Source of the DNA: a virus | Direction: 5' to 3' (one strand) | Length of the DNA stretch: 20,060 bases | Virus record (IMG/VR): IMGVR_UViG_3300033816_001191 | Coordinates: 1-20,060 of that record | In this document: positions 19,612 to 20,060 of the stretch, in pieces | Layout of the letters: every line of letters begins with the position of its first letter | Position numbering within the stretch: the first letter of the stretch is position 1 | The notes under the pieces: generated by a model | The model's database searches: none | Told to the model about the DNA's origin: nothing | What the model saw: the letters and a program-made list of their open reading frames with translations, nothing else | Position numbers and translations under genes: made by a program

Positions 19612-20060
19612 ATGCCTGACCTTACAGTTTCAACGGACATCGACTCCTTCATGCAGTCTGCTTCAAGGCAGGCCGCGATGGACAATCTCGCGGGCGCAAC
19701 GACTTCCGGCCAGTACCTTCGTGGGAATGGCACCGACGTGGTGATGAGCGCAATCCAAGCCGCTGACGTTCCAACGCTGAACCAGAACACCACCGGTACA
19801 GCATCGAACGTGACCGGAACGGTCTTGGAAGCCAACGGCGGCACAGGAGAAACCACCTACTCCAATGGGCAGCTTCTCATCGGCAACACCGCAGGTGGGC
19901 TTACAAAGGCAACGCTGACGGCAGGTAGCAATGTCACCATCACGAACGGAGATGGGGCTATCACCATTGCATCTTCTGGCGGCAGCGCAACCCCGACCAA
20001 CGTGCAGGTGTTCACTTCCACTGGGACGTGGACAAAGCCTGCTGGGGCTGTTGCAGTGGA
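19612..20060 (+). CDS. tail-fibre-like structural protein (3' truncated by window)
   Basis: 149 residues visible, still open at the window end. After an N-terminal helix (SFMQSASRQAAMDNLAGATT) come repeats typical of phage fibres and glycine-rich tail proteins: VLEANGGTGETTYSNGQLLI, then GNTAGGLTKATLTAGSNVTI and NGDGAITIAS. The last part seen (VFTSTGTWTKPAGAVAVE) is the GTWTKP opening of the glycine-rich domain common in host-range or fibre proteins. It would help adsorb to the host. ATG 19612 lies five bases after the previous stop, with no SD. Which part is receptor-binding cannot be seen. Confidence 0.7.
   Translation, partial: MPDLTVSTDIDSFMQSASRQAAMDNLAGATTSGQYLRGNGTDVVMSAIQAADVPTLNQNTTGTASNVTGTVLEANGGTGETTYSNGQLLIGNTAGGLTKATLTAGSNVTITNGDGAITIASSGGSATPTNVQVFTSTGTWTKPAGAVAV

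Overview
The window is part of a double-stranded DNA phage (or prophage) genome with a P22-like (podovirus-type) head module. The evidence is the order small terminase, large terminase (nuclease/ATPase), P22-type portal, scaffold, P22-type coat and a gp4-like head-completion protein, together with a left-hand replication/recombination module. Base composition is fairly GC-rich. The host cannot be named from the sequence; a Gram-negative bacterium is likely only by analogy with P22-like phages. No tRNA, CRISPR array, integrase or insertion sequence was recognised.

Layout. (1) 3-2347, plus strand: tightly packed early genes (Cys-rich small protein, Lar-like protein, two DUF551 proteins, small membrane protein, PD-(D/E)XK nuclease with a Cas4/AddB-type four-cysteine pattern). 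Most overlap as ATGA, and the first few have strong Shine-Dalgarno (SD) sites encoded in the end of the upstream gene. (2) 2368-4896: fused AEP-type primase and RepA-like hexameric helicase, followed by an intrinsic terminator. (3) 4706-5514: a minus-strand coiled-coil ORF, a cluster of TTTGYGCAA repeats and a long inverted repeat. This could be a control region or replication origin. (4) 5515-6794: RusA-like Holliday junction resolvase, a double zinc-finger protein and a coiled-coil protein. (5) 6795-7460: non-coding, repeat-rich DNA. (6) 7461-11238, minus strand: ten small accessory genes, nearly all of unknown function; one is a GP88/DUF7227-like protein. (7) 11397-17695, plus strand: packaging and head genes. 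(8) 17759-20060: small virion-associated genes, gp4-like protein, small structural genes and the start of a probable tail-fibre-like protein that runs off the window.

The most unusual signal is in the minus-strand accessory block. Its genes lack SD sites. Most are instead preceded by unstructured CA-rich leaders built from CCAAA/CCAAC pentamers, and the same kind of sequence fills most gaps between them. The exact 12-mer CCAAACAAAATG starts two of these genes and also the plus-strand primase-helicase. This contrasts sharply with the strong SD sites of the left-hand early genes. It suggests a second, SD-independent translation or post-transcriptional control class in one phage, or cassette-like gene acquisition through shared junction sequence.

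A second candidate system is the primase-helicase plus the repeat/hairpin region at 5078-5391. Its layout resembles RSF1010-type plasmid origins (iterons plus primase-recognised hairpins). A related set of sequence words lies in the other divergent control region at 11281-11379, so one regulator may act at both.
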